Positions 9,301 to 20,700 of a stretch of 64,000 bases of DNA are shown in pieces. Source of the stretch: Arabidopsis thaliana. Its lineage: Eukaryota; Streptophyta; Magnoliopsida; Brassicales; Brassicaceae. The position numbers and the translations under genes were made by a program. The stretch lies in NCBI RefSeq assembly GCF_000001735.4, contig NC_003074.8, positions 6,758,101-6,822,100 on the forward strand, given 5' to 3'. Under the pieces are notes generated by a model, which ran no database searches, was not told where the DNA came from, and was given only the letters and a program-made list of their open reading frames with translations. Each line of letters starts with the position of its first letter. Within the stretch, counting starts at the first letter, position 1.

Positions 9301-10264
9301 GTACCTTGTCAGAATCAGGCATGATGTGCTCGTTCAAGGAGTTATGAAACTTGCTAGCACCAAAGTCAGGATATTGCATCTCTTCGGACTTCTCTTTCGG
9401 GTTATGTTCTGGATTCCCTTTCTGGTTATCTTCTGGATTCTCCTCTTCGCTTTCAGTTTCTTTCTCTCTCTCTCTTTCTTTCTCTTTCTCATTCTCATCT
9501 ATATCTATGATGATGAATTCAGAGAGAAGATGCATCGGCTTAGAAGTAGCCCGAACATGTTCTTTTTTTTTAGGACTGGCACCCACAACCATGTATGTTG
9601 TCGCTAGAGAAACCCTAACATATCCTTCGTCACAAACTTTAGTACCATTGCTCATCTTACAGATGGCCACCACTTCTCCTTTATAGATCTCAATACTGGA
9701 TACTATCACTGCATGATATGAGCGGAAACCTCTGGAATTTGTTCCGGGACCATAATAAATCTCCTCTCCTACGGTCCACAATTCCTTAAAAACAACTAAG
9801 TCCGCTCCTATGGGAAAATGTGGAAGCAATAGCAACGCCTCCTCCATTGATTCAATTTTTCGAACACTCTTTAATTTTGTCGTGTGCATATGTGGGTCGT
9901 CAGCATTTGGAGGCTGCCAGTCCTTACAGTCAAACTTCTTGCAGATCTCTCTAGGAATGCCATGCTGTTTGATGTATAGTAGGCAATCCTCTATATCATT
10001 TCCATAACAGTAATGCCCTTTCTCAGGATTTTCATCATCTTCTTTCTCAGGATTTTCATCTTCTCCAAGATACTCTGGTCGACAAAAGGAGCAAAGATAC
10101 CATGGACACAGAGGAATATACTCTACCTCCCAGTTGCGCATAATTCTAGTAGCACTGACTAAGTCAGAGGCTGCATAAGCCCAACAAATGAGGTGAAAGA
10201 GTTGGTCTCTAATAAAACCTAGGAATTTCTTCCATGACTTGGACGTCACCAATTTTAATAATGT
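9179..10264 (-). CDS. Papain-like (C1A) cysteine peptidase-like segment, probably the last exon of a chimeric gene
   Basis: A long open exon begins after an AG acceptor at 10265-10266 and has no internal ATG near its start, so it depends on upstream exons. It reads FIRDQLFHLICWAYAASDLV, the papain oxyanion Gln and active-site Cys-Trp-Ala context (Cys codon 10184-10186). Further on it carries YHAVIV (catalytic His) and CKMSNG...GYVRVS (Asn), so all three catalytic positions seem kept, although the loops differ from papain. No signal peptide or propeptide is seen. The C-terminus is acidic, with an EKEREREKETESEEE tract. A GT donor at 9303-9304 follows MPDSDK; without splicing the frame runs to TAA at 9179. 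The exon is in phase with API5-like exons upstream. It may be pseudogenic. Confidence 0.5.
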   Translation of the reverse strand, partial: TLLKLVTSKSWKKFLGFIRDQLFHLICWAYAASDLVSATRIMRNWEVEYIPLCPWYLCSFCRPEYLGEDENPEKEDDENPEKGHYCYGNDIEDCLLYIKQHGIPREICKKFDCKDWQPPNADDPHMHTTKLKSVRKIESMEEALLLLPHFPIGADLVVFKELWTVGEEIYYGPGTNSRGFRSYHAVIVSSIEIYKGEVVAICKMSNGTKVCDEGYVRVSLATTYMVVGASPKKKEHVRATSKPMHLLSEFIIIDIDENEKEKEREREKETESEEENPEDNQKGNPEHNPKEKSEEMQYPDFGASKFHNSLNEHIMPDSDKVQRREYLCISPVLLKPTILVWHMNLNGIGTQGQFFSYFPTG

Positions 10265-10342
10265 CTACAACAAAAACAAAAAAGTAAATCTTGATAATTT
10301 CTTAAAAGGTAATAAGTAGATGGTTATTATATAGAATATTAC

Positions 10343-12978
10343 CGATTCTCGTATCCTCCAAAAGAGACAAGGTACTTTTGGATTTTCATGTAAGAAAATC
10401 CTACTTTCTGGTAACGTGTCTTGTGCTTGTTTAAGTCCTGATGAACCCACAAGTGCTTGAACCTGATCATCTTCTAATTCGCACATTCCCTCCATATCTA
10501 GTTTATTCAGCAAGTCTTCTGAGAGTTTGTCCATAAAATTATGAAACGCATCAATATCCGGGGGTATGCCATACATTAGGTCTGTATATCTGAGAAACCA
10601 AAAATCAGAAAAGAAGATGAGCCATGATAAGCATTTTATCATATTTGGGAAGCATGATAAGAAACCTGCAAAACTAACAATACTAACAAAGCTCTTGTAT
10701 AGGCTAATGGCTTTGTGGCTTCTTTCCAAGAAAGCTTAACAACATTGGTGTCCCCGATAAAGGAAGGCACTTCTGCATGCAAAACCTGTAACATACATGG
10801 ACAACATAGCTAAATCTGAGTTAGCTAAAGAAAAAAGGGGAAAAAAAGAAGAGGTTATGGCTCTGTTTTTCACCTCTGTCATTGCGAGTATGTTTATGCA
10901 TGTTCTTAGTTCAGTTTTTGTATCTTGCCTCTTCATATACTGAAAGGAGGGTTGGCTAGATTAAACCGCAAAAGAGAATATATTATACTAGGTGGAAAGG
11001 GAAAGAGAAAGGAGTGATAAGTTACTGCTCTCACCAATATCGCCTTATCATCACCGCTCATAGAATCAAAAAGCAAATAGGCTTTGTCGTGGTCACTCAT
11101 TTCTTGTACCAGTTGCTCCACTGATGCTTTGATTAGATCCTCAAGATTGATCAATCTGCAATAACGTCCGTTTTTATTAAGACAGTTGTTTTTGAAACAA
11201 AACAGCAAAAAACATCTTACAACAAGAAAACAGAATGCCATACTACTGTTATTTACAATACCTCTCAGTGGATTCCTTGTATAACTTCGAAAAGTCATCC
11301 CCGATTCTATCTGATGGTTGTGTGGGCACAACTTTGTACCCGCACAAGCTATTTGTTGCTTCAGGAACCTATATGTTCAACGATAACAGATTAGTAAATA
11401 ACTAAGAAAAGGGACCTAACCAAGCAGCTTAAAATAGTTAGACAACCTTGTGCGCCATATGATGAAACACGTATAATAAGCACTCAACATATCTGGAGTC
11501 TGATTTTTCCACAGTGTTCCTGGCAGGCATGTATTTCTGAAAGCAAATGATAACAGAAAATAATTGATATAAAAGAGATGAAAGCAAATGATAACAGTAA
11601 ATAATTGATATAAAAGAGATGCATGTATTTCTGAAAGCAAATGGTAACAGTAAATAATTGATATAAGACAAGAAGAGATGTGGCAATGTTGCTTAAGGAT
11701 TAACCTTTAAGAGCTCAAATATTGGGGGAAGCATCTCGGATGCTATCAGAGTTGTTGTGTGTGGTGAGATCTCAGCAAGAGCTTCAAGCAAATCAAGCTT
11801 CCTCGGCTCTGGAAGCTGGTACAAAAAGGATTTGTTAAATACTAAGATGACCAAAAAAACTCACTTCTAAAGTAACGATATAGATTGCCCAAGCTCTGGA
11901 AAAATTGGAAAAATGTCAGAAAACGGCTAAAAGAAGAAAGCCATGCAAAAAAACAAACAAGGAGAACTACATGTGGCTAATGATGATTGGCCTAACCTTA
12001 TTGATCAAATCGGATAATGTGTCCTGCTGAAATAATGACATAAAAGTCTCATGCACAGCTTCATGCTGCTCCTGTTGATCTATTTGCATGCATCATATAA
12101 CTTCGAGTCAGATGGTGAAAACAAAATAGGTAAATCAAAGCTAAACGACTAAAAATCTCAGAATTACCAATGGCTAGACACTGTACTAGGACATCAATTA
12201 TCTTAGATACAAGCTCAGGTGCATCTTTGCAGAACAGTGGAAGCTTGCGGATGGCTTGAACTCGTACCTACAAATAAGAAGAACATGATAAGTTTTCAAG
12301 GAAAGAACAATATCACACAACCAAGAAACTGAGAATTGTGCAGAATCAGGCTGTATCCTCTTGGAAATAAGAAAAAATTGGCCCCGATTCCAGTCTCCTT
12401 TCAAAGTCATGTGTCACTCCAAAACAAACAGTTAAGAACAACACACACAGATTTTTTTAAAAAAAAACTTCTTTTGATTCTGCTGTTTGAAAGAGAATCC
12501 AGCTTATCTATCCTAAGTGAAACTAAGTTTGAGCACTGAAGTTCCCTTGTGGATACACAAGCGCAACTAAATCTACCATGTCCTTGTAGATAATTAGCCT
12601 ATGTGAAAAAGACTATGTACATACCGTAAGATTCACATCCACTGCCTCGATTATATCTTTGTACGCATCAAAAGCTTGGTTTGAGTGACTGGTGTAGAAC
12701 TGGAAGTACCGAGGAATCAGATCCGCTCCAAGCTCCTTGGTCTCGATGCTCGTCTTGGAGAACTCGATAATCCCTAAATAATCTTTAAGATTCTGCAATT
12801 TAAGAGGAACTGTATTGTCATATAAACACAGAAAACATCGAATCTCTTTGGGATTGTTACTCTGACCTAAACAAAGATGAATAACACAATAACACAGAAT
12901 TTCCCGTACAGAAAACACAACCTGAGACTTTTCTGTAGACTCTCTAAGTCGCTTCTCAAAATCTTTAAGCTTCTCCAT
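10343..12978 (-). CDS. API5-like (apoptosis inhibitor 5 family) gene, internally deleted and fused to a C1A segment
   Basis: Exons: 12922-12978, 12625-12792, 12168-12267, 11997-12079, 11705-11815, 11447-11536, 11262-11368, 11035-11155, 10874-10939, a tenth from 10785 down to about 10666, and 10343-10589. The start MEKLKDFEKRL fits the API5 N-terminus. NLKDYLGIIEFSK, IRKLPLFCKDAPELVSKII, YVECLLYVFHHMAHK and FIGDTNVVKLSWKEATKPLA are family hallmarks. API5 is a nuclear helical-repeat protein that binds Acinus in animals. The family's central repeats (TGEEF...) and basic tail are missing, and exon 11 (YTDLMYGIPPDIDAFHNFMD) is not API5. Exon 10 joins exon 11 in frame only if a donor inside exon 10 (GTTAGT) is used instead of CAG|GTTTCT. 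I recall AT3G19515. It may be transcribed but is unlikely to be a normal API5. Confidence 0.6.
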
Positions 12979-13110
12979 GTGATTCCGAGAAGAAGATGAA
13001 ATCGAAAAAATCAAAGCAAATGCGTTTGAAGAAATCACTGTTCTCTCACTCCAAACGAAGTAGGAAGAGGAATGACCCTTGAAAAAAAAAGAAAGTAATT
13101 AACGTCTATC

Positions 13111-13619
13111 TTGATTCGGGTCGGGTTTGGGTCGGATATTTCGGGTTCAGGTTTTTCGGGTATAGAAATTTAAGATCCGTTCGGATAATTTAATATTTCG
13201 GGCGAGTTCGTGGTTCGGGTTTATTTATATATTGATGTAATTTAATATTTCGGGCGAGTTCGTGGTTCGGGTTTATTTATATATTGATCTATCAAAATTT
13301 TGTATGTAAATCTATTAAATTATTTGAAAATTTTAAAAAATTCTAAAATAACACGAGTTGTTTTACTTGAATATTTAAAAATACATAAAATTAACTAAAA
13401 TATCCAAAAAAATTCTAATATTTTCTATATATAAGTATAAATATAACTAATATATACTTATATTTGAGATATGTTTGGATATCTATTCGGGTTCGGATTT
13501 TTCAGGTTTTGAAGTTTAGACCCGTTCGGGTATTTTAAAAGTTTGGGTTCGGATCGGATCGGGTTTTTCGGGTCGGGTTCGGATTTGTTCTTCGGGTTCG
13601 GGTATTATGCCCAGGCCTA
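13111..13619. mobile_element. hAT-like non-autonomous element remnant, one terminus recognisable
   Basis: The segment is dense in TCGGGTTCGGG-type sequence and ends GGGCATAATACCCGAACC when read from the right edge, with terminal TAGGCCTGGGCA (complement of 13608-13619). This matches 11 of 12 bases of the left end of the neighbouring element at 13734. TAGGCCTGGGCA plus CCCGAAC sequence is typical of short hAT (SIMPLEHAT-like) elements in Arabidopsis. The left end is not clear and no target duplication is seen. Confidence 0.5.
13186..13289. repeat. 52-bp perfect-looking tandem duplication inside the hAT remnant
   Basis: The unit at 13186-13237, starting TAATTTAATATTTCGGGCGA, recurs at 13238-13289 with at most one difference at the end. 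Such near identity beside much more decayed sequence suggests a recent slippage or unequal exchange. Confidence 0.85.
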
Positions 13620-13732
13620 CTTAATTTTTGCTCAGGAAGGGCAAACCTTCTGAATCATTTAGTAGTTTTGCTTTACTCTTTTAGATTCGCCACCTAAGCT
13701 TAAAATTACTCTTTTTGGCATTTTGATAAGTT

Positions 13733-14358
13733 CTAGGCCTTGGCAAAAATATCGGACCAAAAACCCGAACCGAAACTGACCCGAAAAAACTGCTACGGGG
13801 TGGATACGAAGTGTTAGCTATTTATCCTATTGTGTCTTGAATTATCGTACATGTATATATAGGATAAAACTGGATACAAACCTGATATCCAAATGGATAC
13901 CCGCTTACCCGAAATTACATATACTTATATAAAAGTTTATTTTATCGAAATACATTTATATCCAAATATCCAAGAATAAGTACGAAAAATTAAATGTATT
14001 TGTATTTAAATACTTAAGATGAAATATTTATATATGCAAGATACTTATAAGTGTTTTGGATTTTTGAAAAAAATTTCGTTTATTCGGGTAAAATTTGGTT
14101 ATTTGTGTAAATTTTTGGGTAACTGGGTAAAATTTTGGGTATTTAGGTATAAAATACTCGAACCTAAAGGATATCTGATTTTTTCAGGTATTTAATGATT
14201 CTGAAATTCTATATCTGAACTGATCCAAACCCAATTGAATCCAAAGTAAAACCGAACCAATATTTTAGATTTACTTTATTGGATCCTAAACTTTTTTACC
14301 CGAAAAACTTATATCCGATCGGGTTTTACCCGAATCCGACCCGAATGCCCAGTCCTAG
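13733..14358. mobile_element. hAT-like non-autonomous element with inverted ends
   Basis: The left end CTAGGCCTTGGCA (13733-13745) is mirrored at the right end, which reads CTAGGACTGGGCATTCGG on the minus strand (up to 14358). The inside is AT-rich with CCCGAACC/GGGTTCGGG motifs and no transposase ORF. Length is about 626 bp. The flanking 8-mers (gataagtt and actacgtt) agree at five of eight positions, too weak for a firm target duplication. Confidence 0.6.
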
Positions 14359-14672
14359 GACTACGTTCAATGAATCAGCTGTTTACAGCAAACGCTTCGA
14401 AGTGAACGGGAAACTTTCCCTCCTTGAACTTAAAAATCTAGATAGTTCTATAGCAAAGCTGAAGCATACCTGTGAACAAATCCCGGCCCTTGGGCCAAGC
14501 CCGTGAATATCTATATCAGATATGAGATTTGGGTTGAGAAGGCCCAACAGAAGCCAATAAATGAATTCATTCCGTCGGATGAATATAATACGTATAACGC
14601 CTGAATAAATCTTTCAGACCTGCGTCGACGGTTCGCTGCCGCCGAAATTTCCGATCAACCTTAATAAGGAAT

Positions 14673-16109
14673 ATGACGTCTCTGTCGGTAAATGATCGGA
14701 AGGATTTTGTAGATGGGCAGATGAAGTACTGGCGTCAAATAGCCGAATCCGATGTACGTTCTTCTTTCATTTTTATGATCTAATTTCGTCTAGTTTTTTT
14801 TTGGTAGCAAACCTATAATTAACTGAGATGAGAGATTGATTGCTTAGGGTTTCGATATCGATGATGTTCCAGTACCAAGAGGAACCAGAGCTGGACTGTG
14901 GTCTGTCGACTGTAAACACCCACGTTTTAGGCTTAGGGCTTGTTTACCCAAGATTTATGCTATGGTTGGTCTTCACCGTTACAATTTGCTCAGGGTAAAG
15001 CTTAATTAGTCCCCTCTTGCTACTTACTTGTTAAATTTCTTGCTACTTGTTTAATCAGTCTCATCTTGCTTGCTACTTAGTTGTTCAATAATATTAATTT
15101 ATACAACAACAACATTCAATTTCATTCTCAGGGGACAAACTTCGAGCACCTTGAGTTACTAAAATACAACGAGTCAATGAACTGTGTGTGCTCTTACTAT
15201 ATAACTTCGGTTGCAGTAGATCTTTCTAGCCAGTTGCAGAAAACTTTTCAGATTCGAGTTGATGAAAAAAGTTTTGGAGATTTGGATTTGACGGTCTCTG
15301 TTGCTAGACCTAATGATGAAGAGAAAGGTGACTTCCTTATTGTTCATTGTTTTTTTAGTATAAAATCTTTGACTGATTGATTCTTATTGATGTTGCGTAG
15401 TGACCACCGAGAAGCGTTTCATACATCACTTTCATTGTGAAGCAGCTGCGGATGATTTCTACAAAGGTGCATTGCCTGATTGGCCGTCAGTTGGTGATCT
15501 GAATAATCAAAAACGATTTTACATGGTAAGATTATTTAAGACATTGATCATCGTTTCTTTTGGTTTGCTCTAGATCAGTTAAGCAGTGATCTGTTTTTAT
15601 TGTTGCTTTTTGTAGGTGAAGAAATGCGAGTTGCAATCCAATGATTGGATCCGTCTATATTTGGAACTTGCAGTTGGTGTACGTTATCAGCAGACTTCAG
15701 AGGTTTTTGTGTCTCTTTTGCAAAACAATGACATACAATGATCAGTGCCATTGTTGTTAACAATAATTAACAGGTTTGGTTTGCTTCAAACTGTTGCTGC
15801 ATGCAGAGTGATCTGTCCAAGTTGCAGGTTCTGAAAGTGGCAATAGAAACTAAGGAAGAAGATGTGCAGCCACCGAATAGGAGACTCAAGTCCAAAAGTC
15901 TACATGTCTACATAACGTTTAAGGGCTTGGCCAAGGCTCCTATTGGTGATGAGATTGGTGAGCATGTTGAACGCAAAGCTATAGTTCGAAGAGTCATTGA
16001 TGAGCGTTCAGGACACTTGACGCTTCTCGGTGGGTTTTCCAATGCGAAAAATGATTTGAATCAGTCCTCTGACGATGAGCAGCCTTTTGGAAAGCGACGT
16101 CGCATATAG
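14673..16109 (+). CDS. UPF0725 / DUF626 protein
   Basis: Six exons (14673-14753, 14848-14994, 15132-15327, 15401-15525, 15616-15702, 15807-16109) join in phase to 312 aa. The N-terminal half carries the family signature: MKYWRQI, SDGFDIDDVPVPRGTRAG, CKHPRFRLRA, then GLHRYNLLRGTNFEHL. The C-terminal half has DWIRLYLELAVGV and LKVAIETKEEDVQPPNRRLK and ends with a short basic tail KRRRI. UPF0725 is a Brassicaceae-expanded family with no established biochemical role. I recall this member as UPF0725 protein At3g19520. No signal peptide or membrane segment is visible; the basic tail could be a nuclear signal (inference). Confidence 0.92.
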
Positions 16110-16734
16110 CTGAGATGATAAACTAAAGTTATCGTGTTAAGTGCATTTGTTTCTGTGGGGTGTTTTTGTAAGTCTACTGTTTCTGAATACAATGAAGTTA
16201 ATTTATCTTATGAATATACTGTGACTGTGTGCGCAAATTAATAGGGAGCTATTTTTAACTTCGCTTAGAACATCAAGGGACTTGTATGTCACTAAATCCT
16301 TTTGACTTTTTCATTTTTGCTTTGAAGTTCCCTTAATTGAATCAATTTGTCTGGTTGTTCTTGACGAAGATGAGAGTGTAACAGACTGTTTGTTTTTGTT
16401 TCTTGTACAATTGAATATCAGATTATATAGAACACAAACACTATGCTACATTTGATCTTCTTTAACCTTGTTAGATCTAAATGTATTAAAAGTCAAATTT
16501 GCTTCCGTAAATTTATGTATATGTGGAAATCTTAAGTCAAATTCTCAAGTTAATGTATCATTGTACTGAGAATGTCTCCTTTGTAATCTCATAACACTAG
16601 ACGAGTTTAAGTTTGTTGTTTTGTTTCTCCTACATGAAAAGAATATACAATCCATCTTCTTTATGACTATATATATATATATATATATATGTCTTTACTT
16701 AACTCCTCCAAAGTAAAACAGAGACACAAACTGC
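16110..16734. other. UPF0725 gene 3' flank with a TA microsatellite
   Basis: Mostly 3' UTR and AT-rich spacer. An alternating AT run of about 23 bp lies at 16668-16690. I see no gene. Confidence 0.5.
16668..16690. repeat. AT dinucleotide microsatellite
   Basis: About 11 alternating AT units lie in the spacer between the UPF0725 gene and the HAT3.1 pseudo-copy. The length is likely to vary among accessions. Confidence 0.9.
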
Positions 16735-17760
16735 TTCTATCATGAAAAGCAGGGGAACAAATTTATCTTGCTTCCTCGCTAGAAATCTCTCCATCAGAAT
16801 CAAATAAAGAGACTCGATCAGGAAGGCTTCCTTCAGCACAGAGTGTGTCCAGGTGCTGAAAAAAATCTCTAATTTTAACCTTCAAAATTCTGTGGCTCGT
16901 TCAAGCTCTTTCTATTTTCTAGGCTACAATAAAAAGTCCATAATCAACAATACTGACTGAAATCAGAAACAAAAACTCACAAATGATACATAGTCGCTCG
17001 AATAACACTTGAATGAATAAGGGGAAAAGAAAAGAAAAAAACAAATGTCACCGAGGGACAAACCTTGTACCTTTCCAGCCTTCTTACGAATATGCATCAA
17101 TTAGTTTTTTCTCCTAGTTAATTAATCCGGTTTAGAAAGTTTCTTTTTGATTCTTGTGTACTCATTACCCTTCTCTAACTTCTCCAGGTGCGGAACTAGC
17201 AGCAACCAAAGATGATGTAGCAGCTTCTTTATATATCTGAGCCCTCTTGTGACTTGAAAATAGCATCCTTTCCTCCAAGCCTCTTTGAACTCGTGGCTGC
17301 ATCCAAGACCGGTGGCTTTCAAATTCTCCACGGCAATGAAGACCAATGACAAGTTCATTTGGCATGTCACTCCCTCCCTGCATGTGATGTTTTGCCTTGT
17401 TCAGATACGTTGTAAATAGTTGGATTAACCTCTTCTCCACATTCTCCATTTATCTGCTCCAAACCTGATCCCCTATTACTCTTAGTTACCCGTTTACTTA
17501 CCTCTATGCATTTTCTTTATCCAGCTATGTTTGTTCTGCTTTCCACGAAGATATGCACTCAGGCGTTTCTAGATCAGCAAGGTTAAATACTTGATCAGAT
17601 TCTTAAACCTGTATCCAACGTATTAACTGAACAAATGAGAAGCAAAATATGTAAAACAGAATCGTTACCAACTGGTTAAAGATCAGAATCAATATGAGTA
17701 AGCAAACCCAAGAAAACGCCAATCTAGCTAAAACGAGGTGGGATTGGGACAGTCGTTACT
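16735..17760 (-). pseudogene. Truncated duplicate of the HAT3.1 5' half
   Basis: The segment parallels HAT3.1 leader, exon 1, intron 1 and exon 2 in the same order and orientation. 16765-16920 matches exon 2 (6991-7200), 17050-17530 matches exon 1 (7315-7960), and 17530-17760 matches the leader region (about 7965-8330). Relative to HAT3.1 it has indels, lost codons in exon 1 (the block around [10 protein letters not shown] is gone) and frame breaks. The conserved reading is therefore split between ORFs at 17165-17449 and 17122-17370. No PHD finger or homeodomain follows. It is a dead partial copy about 9 kb from the parent gene. Confidence 0.88.
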
Positions 17761-20700
17761 CGTTAGAAAGCCAAAAGCAAGAAAATTACAATTTACAAGA
17801 ACCCTAATTACAAGAATTTAGTGGATGTATTTGGTGGGTTTTCTTTAACAAACTTACAATATACATCTACTTAATTCTAACACGTCTTTGTTACGTAAAC
17901 TTTCTTTTTGTTTATAAAATTGTTACGTAAATTTGACAACCTATGCATGACAATACCTTTTCTTTTTCTATGACATCATTATGGACCAGACAGACGAATA
18001 TATTTAACAAGGTTTCGATTCTTCTTTGTTTATGTTTATTGAATCTCCCATTCAAGTCATTTCGCCGTCAAGATCTTGAACAAGGTCTCGCTCCAATATC
18101 CCGCTCGGTCTAGTTCACCAATGTCAGCCCTCTCACCTGGCGGAGTTGATCAATATTTAGATTTCACTGCACTTTTTTCTTCTATAGGCATAAACCAATC
18201 TAGACTCTCTTTTTTTCGAATAAAAAAAAAAAATCGTCTAATAAAAATTAAATAATGGTCCGAAAAAGAAAAAAAAATTAAAAGTATTTTACATTAGTTT
18301 TCAAATGTGTTAAACATCTATAAACAAAAATTCATTATTTAAAAAAAAAACTCGGTCGCACTATACATAAAAACATATTTAGAAAAGAAAAACAAATAAT
18401 TTTAACAAGATAGAAACAAAAAAATTTGCTTGACTCACTTTGTTTTCCAAACACAAATAAAAATTTCACATTACAACTATATGTGTGCACTAATTAATGG
18501 GGAGAAATTCTTCTTGGTTTTATCTATGTACGTAAGATCATCAAAGGAGTTACAAGAATTGTGTTAAGCTTTATGTTGCTCTCTCCAAATAAAAAGACGA
18601 TTCTTTGAATGCAATGAAGGAAAGCGGTTGATTTAGATGATTAGTGAAAAAAAAATTGGTTTGATTGATGCGAATTCGAGTGGTTCAATATTATGCTTAG
18701 AGGAAATTATTAGATTTAGTGCAACTATTACATTACATGTATCATTAACTCTTAACGTTTTTTCTGTATAAGAAATACTGAAAAGTCATTTGAACACCTA
18801 CTTGTAATTGTTTGGATGCCTACTTGATTTAGTAGCTGACTTATTGGGTTCCCTATCAGAATCTAAGTCCACTATATATGTTTGGCCGTTTGGGTGACCA
18901 ATATTCTTTGGTTTCATACTCGTCTTATAACCTTTTTTATAAGTTTGAAGGGCTAATAGAATTCTACGAATAAAACAATTAACAAAAGCAAATCAAAGAT
19001 TAATTATTTTCTTAATTACAAAGACCAACCACTTCGTCTTTAAGAACGACCAATATTACAGAGATAAACATGGTCCCTCCCATCGAATTTATTTAGTACA
19101 CAAATGAGTCATTCTTAATTGTACAAGACAATTTTAATTTTTTCCTTCGACCAGGAAATTTTATATACTTTTTAAATAAGTCCTACCTTAGCTGTAACCA
19201 CTATCACACACTGAAAAAGTTAACGCGTATGCGTTTTTTTTTCTCTTCTTTGCTCTTTTGACCATTCGAAACGAATTTCAAAGACATTCACGTGCTCCTT
19301 GTCCTTCTATTTCTCACGCTTCAAACGTTATTAGTTATCTTCAGATTACTTATTTTTTGTTTACTAGTATGGCTTTTCATTTTTGGGATTTTTCCATCAA
19401 TTAGTCTCTAGATTATGGTTTAGTTATTTTATGGATAAGAATATATCCTCTATAAGTACTTTGACAAAAGAAAAATGCATCCTCCAGAAGTACATATACT
19501 ATATTCTGGTTAGGCCTCATTCAAACATAATCGATTCGACATAATTAGAGTCGGGATGTTACTGTGCTACAGTGTGGTTGCATGCCTCGAAGTCATAATT
19601 ATAAACATATCGGTACAAGTGTAACTATCAAAATCAATCGTTAATCAATACTTAAGTAATAGTAATAAAAACTAGTTGATCTAAGAGAATATTACGCCAT
19701 TAATACCTTGAAGACTAAAAAGTTCTCGTCACATGGAATGAGATAGAGACATTGTATAAGTTCGAAATTAATTGCTACGTAAATATTCTTGGAAATGTTT
19801 TTGTTAATTATTTTGTTTGAGAGGAGATGATAACATTAATATTCACAGGAATTAAATGGAGGTTATAATGAACATTCATGGTTTAGTTATTTCCTTGCAA
19901 ACGAAATATCAAGATGGATGTTGAAGCCCTACACTACTACTAATTGACTATTGACAAAATTTAATAATTCAGTTTCTTTATTTATATACTTTCCACGTCC
20001 ATTTAACATTTTTTACGTGATTTTAAAAAATAATCTATTATGTCCTACATAAAAAGTTGAATTTCTTAGTTTTATTAGAAACTACATTTTCTTATTTTAA
20101 TTACGGGTAAAAAGTTTTTTTTTTAATCAAAAGATATATTAAAATCACAAGGAGTACTTTTCAAAGTTATTTCACACATACTACCAAATTATGAACATTT
20201 GTATTATATCATTTATGAATATATTTTTGTTCTTCTCCTAAAAATATAGAAATAAATTTACTATATAAAATTATATTAAATTTTGAAATTATATGTATAA
20301 AATACAAAACAACATTGTTCTGACACACAATTTTGATTTTAAACGATATTTAGTTTTGAGTAGTATAGTATAATTATAATAGATCAATAATTCCGTAGTC
20401 ATTTGGCCGATGATTGAATGTTTTTTTTTTCGGGTATCATTAGTAAAATAGCAGAGTAGACAAATGATCAAGTAACATAAACATTCTAGCTGAACATAGT
20501 TATTGGAAATAATTAAGATGCTAATACATAGTTTTTATAGATTATATTTTTAACATGTTTATCTTATATATAACGAAATCACTTTAAAAAGTGATGAATA
20601 ATGAAAAATAGTAGAATCACATTTTGTTTTTAAAACGTGAAATTACGTATAAAAATAGAATAAATATTTTTGTAAGACAATTTTTCTCCTAACAGAGTAA

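Larger units (their letters stand above)
12979..14672. other. Divergent intergene between the API5-like gene and the UPF0725 gene
   Basis: The interval lies between a minus-strand and a plus-strand gene and is largely filled by two hAT-like non-autonomous element remnants (13111-13619 and 13733-14358). Short GGCCCA/TGGGCC motifs at about 14484-14545, just upstream of the UPF0725 start, are probable proximal promoter elements. An ORF at 14279-14506 overlaps the element end and is not supported. Confidence 0.5.

Noticed and set aside
9326-9686. Hydrophobic plus-strand ORFs rich in Phe and Ser
   Set aside because: They are the reverse complement of the Glu/Lys/Arg-rich tract of the C1A exon, not a membrane protein.
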